A stretch of 64,000 bases of DNA, from positions 514,393 through 578,392 of the forward strand of contig JANQNR010000004.1 in NCBI GenBank assembly GCA_028279475.1. The letters run 5' to 3'. This document shows, piece after piece, positions 62,689-64,000 of the stretch. The stretch is from Rickettsiales bacterium (GTDB lineage: Bacteria > Pseudomonadota > Alphaproteobacteria > Rickettsiales > UBA998). Made by a program: the position numbers and the translations under genes. A model generated the notes under the pieces. It was given only the letters and a program-made list of their open reading frames with translations, searched no databases and had not been told where the DNA came from. Within the stretch, counting starts at the first letter, position 1; every line of letters starts with the position of its first letter.

Positions 62689-62738
62689 GGTGGTTTCCTT
62701 GTTCGTTCTGTTCCCCCGCCCAAATAAGCGGAGTGATG

Positions 62739-62767
62739 CTTATACACAGCTTGTTTATACGGGGCAA
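62739..62767 (-). promoter_or_regulatory. Promoter for rplC-to-rpsC
   Basis: On the minus strand TTGCCC (62767-62762), 17-bp spacer, TATAAG (62744-62739), about 50 nt before the rplC ATG. Confidence 0.6.
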
Positions 62768-62831
62768 GCAGAAAATTACTGCTCACCACCCAAAATTTAA
62801 ATCCATTGATTGGAGAGAAAATTTTATGCCA

Positions 62832-62860
62832 AAGCCTCCCACTTGTGAGAGGCTTTTTTT
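62832..62860 (+). terminator. Hairpin with T-run on the plus strand
   Basis: AAGCCTC (62832-62838) and GAGGCTT (62849-62855) with seven T ending at 62860. It has terminator form on the plus strand although no plus-strand gene precedes it. On the minus strand it is a stem preceded by A's, part of the double-hairpin rpsJ/rplC spacer. Confidence 0.55.
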
Positions 62861-62866
62861 GTTCAT

Positions 62867-62896
62867 AAAAAAAGATGCAACCAATCTGGCTGCATC
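62867..62896 (-). terminator. Intrinsic terminator after rpsJ
   Basis: On the minus strand GATGCA-GCCAGATTGG-TTGCATC followed by seven T. It lies 33 nt after the rpsJ stop and splits tuf-rpsJ from the rest of the S10 operon. Confidence 0.8.
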
Positions 62897-62928
62897 CTTT
62901 CTTTACTTATTGATGAGATATAGGGATT

Positions 62929-63255
62929 TTAAGCTGCAGCGCCCATGACCATGATTTGCACATCAACACCGGCAGGCAGGTCGAGCTTGCCCAACGCATC
63001 CACGGTTTGTGGCGTCGCGTCGAGCACATCCAGCAGGCGCTTGTGCGTGCGAATCTCAAACTGCTCGCGCGATTTCTTGTTCACATGCGGCGAGCGGTTC
63101 ACGGTAAAGCGGCTGATGCGGCGCGGCATCGGAACAGGCCCGCGTACCCGCGCACCTGTCCGTTTTGCCGTATTCACAATCTCCGCCGTTGAGCCATCGA
63201 GCACCTTGTGATCGAAGGCTTGCAGGCGAATACGAATTTTCTGATTCAGTAACAT
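62929..63255 (-). CDS. rpsJ: 30S ribosomal protein S10 / NusE
   Basis: 108 residues. It is a 30S head protein and also the NusE antitermination partner of Nus[68 protein letters not shown] is conserved. It lies 6 nt after tuf. The 240-nt spacer and terminator before rplC are unusual, since rpsJ and rplC are normally adjacent. Confidence 0.98.
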   Translation of the reverse strand: MLLNQKIRIRLQAFDHKVLDGSTAEIVNTAKRTGARVRGPVPMPRRISRFTVNRSPHVNKKSREQFEIRTHKRLLDVLDATPQTVDALGKLDLPAGVDVQIMVMGAAA

Positions 63256-63261
63256 GATAAC

Positions 63262-64000
63262 CTACGCAATCACCTTACTAACCACGCCCGCGCCCACGGT
63301 ACGGCCACCTTCGCGAATCGCGAAACGTAGACCTTCATCCATGGCGATCGGAGCAATCAGTTCCACTTCCATCGTGATGTTATCACCCGGCATGACCATC
63401 TCGGTACCTTCCGGCAGCACAACAGAACCGGTCACATCAGTGGTACGGAAATAGAATTGCGGACGATAGTTCGAGAAGAACGGCGTATGACGGCCACCTT
63501 CTTCTTTTGTCAGAATATAGGTTTCAGCCGTAAACTTCGTGTGCGGCGTAATGTGTCCGGGCTTTGCCAGCACCTGACCACGCTCCACTTCCTCACGCTT
63601 GGTACCGCGCAGCAGCACACCCACATTATCACCGGCTTCACCACGATCCAGCAGCTTGCGGAACATTTCCACACCAGTACAGGTCGTTTTCTGCGTATCC
63701 TTGATACCAACAATCTCGATCTCGTCACCCACATTGATCACGCCTGTCTCAACACGACCGGTGACCACAGTACCGCGACCGGAGATAGAGAACACGTCTT
63801 CAATTGGCATCAGGAACGGCTTGTCTACTTCACGCTCAGGCTGAGGCACATACTCATCCACCTGATTCATCAGTTCCAGAATTGCTTCCTTACCCAGCTT
63901 AGCATCGGAATCTTCCAGCGCTGCCAGAGCAGACCCTTTAATGATCGGAATATCATCACCTGGGAAGTCATAAGAGGACAACAGCTCGCGCACTTCCATT
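63262..64000 (-). CDS. tuf: Elongation factor Tu, 5' part outside window
   Basis: The C-terminal 245 or so residues of a protein that is usually about 395. EF-Tu delivers aminoacyl-tRNA to the ribosome. Present are the end of the G domain ([14 protein letters not shown], guanine-contact SAL), domain II ([29 protein letters not shown]) and domain III ([51 protein letters not shown]). It heads the tuf-rpsJ unit. Confidence 0.98.
   Translation of the reverse strand, partial: MEVRELLSSYDFPGDDIPIIKGSALAALEDSDAKLGKEAILELMNQVDEYVPQPEREVDKPFLMPIEDVFSISGRGTVVTGRVETGVINVGDEIEIVGIKDTQKTTCTGVEMFRKLLDRGEAGDNVGVLLRGTKREEVERGQVLAKPGHITPHTKFTAETYILTKEEGGRHTPFFSNYRPQFYFRTTDVTGSVVLPEGTEMVMPGDNITMEVELIAPIAMDEGLRFAIREGGRTVGAGVVSKVIA

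Overview
The window looks like chromosomal DNA of an alphaproteobacterium. Supporting signs are a cysteine-free L31, an olsB/olsA-type ornithine-lipid pair, class I polyhydroxybutyrate genes, and the sequence character of RpoB/RpoC and the ribosomal proteins. GC is moderate by eye (not counted). Lineage below class cannot be resolved from this reading. Most of the sequence is housekeeping: a large share of the transcription/translation superoperon is present, but cut into pieces, re-oriented and interrupted.

Layout. 1-2.1 kb: two small secreted proteins of unknown function on the minus strand (the first runs off the left edge). 2.2-5.4 kb: an orphan ABC ATPase and pnp. 5.7 kb: a small membrane protein on the plus strand. 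6.1-17.7 kb: secE-nusG-rplK-rplA-rplJ-rplL-rpoB-rpoC on the minus strand. 17.8-23.9 kb: a group that reads like a phosphate-limitation locus, with a Tat-exported PhoX-type phosphatase, PhoB, L31 and the olsB-olsA-like pair, interrupted by a two-gene cassette that may be a nuclease toxin and its partner. 24.1-25.6 kb: an M23 peptidoglycan peptidase. 25.8-30.3 kb: rpsL-rpsG-[two unknown genes]-fusA-tRNA-Trp on the plus strand. 30.4-34.7 kb: a small unknown gene, panC, phaA, phaB and a convergent aspartate aminotransferase gene. 34.8-36.5 kb: two hypotheticals, one AT-rich, next to tRNA-Gln. 36.6-38.8 kb: phaC-cutA. 38.9-64 kb: the S10/spc ribosomal operon on the minus strand, from tuf (cut by the right edge) to adk.

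The most striking feature is that the S10 operon is broken between rpsC and rplP by about 12.9 kb. This interval holds an 11.9 kb gene for a 3962-residue RTX/hemolysin-type calcium-binding repeat protein, a translationally coupled small membrane protein whose reading frame contains a (TA)10 tract, and a decayed fragment of the same RTX family. The interruption has matching transcription signals: a candidate terminator after rpsC and a TTGACA-N17-TTTAAC promoter just before rplP. The same pattern appears twice more. rpsJ is separated from rplC by an intrinsic terminator plus a new promoter, and two unknown genes lie between rpsG and fusA with a promoter immediately before fusA. The usual rpsM-rpsK-rpoA-rplQ block does not follow adk, and tRNA-Trp, often found before secE, follows fusA.

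Intergenic regions carry several palindromic repeat elements, including a 145-bp element with 10-bp perfect terminal inverted repeats (23941-24085) and GC-rich double-hairpin elements (725-826 and 10389-10535). No CRISPR array, rRNA, integrase or transposase gene was seen. Functional links that can be argued from gene content are: ribosome and RNA polymerase synthesis; polyhydroxybutyrate synthesis (phaA, phaB, phaC); phosphate-starvation remodelling of the envelope (phoX, phoB, olsBA); and secretion of a giant surface or extracellular protein whose export machinery is not in the window.
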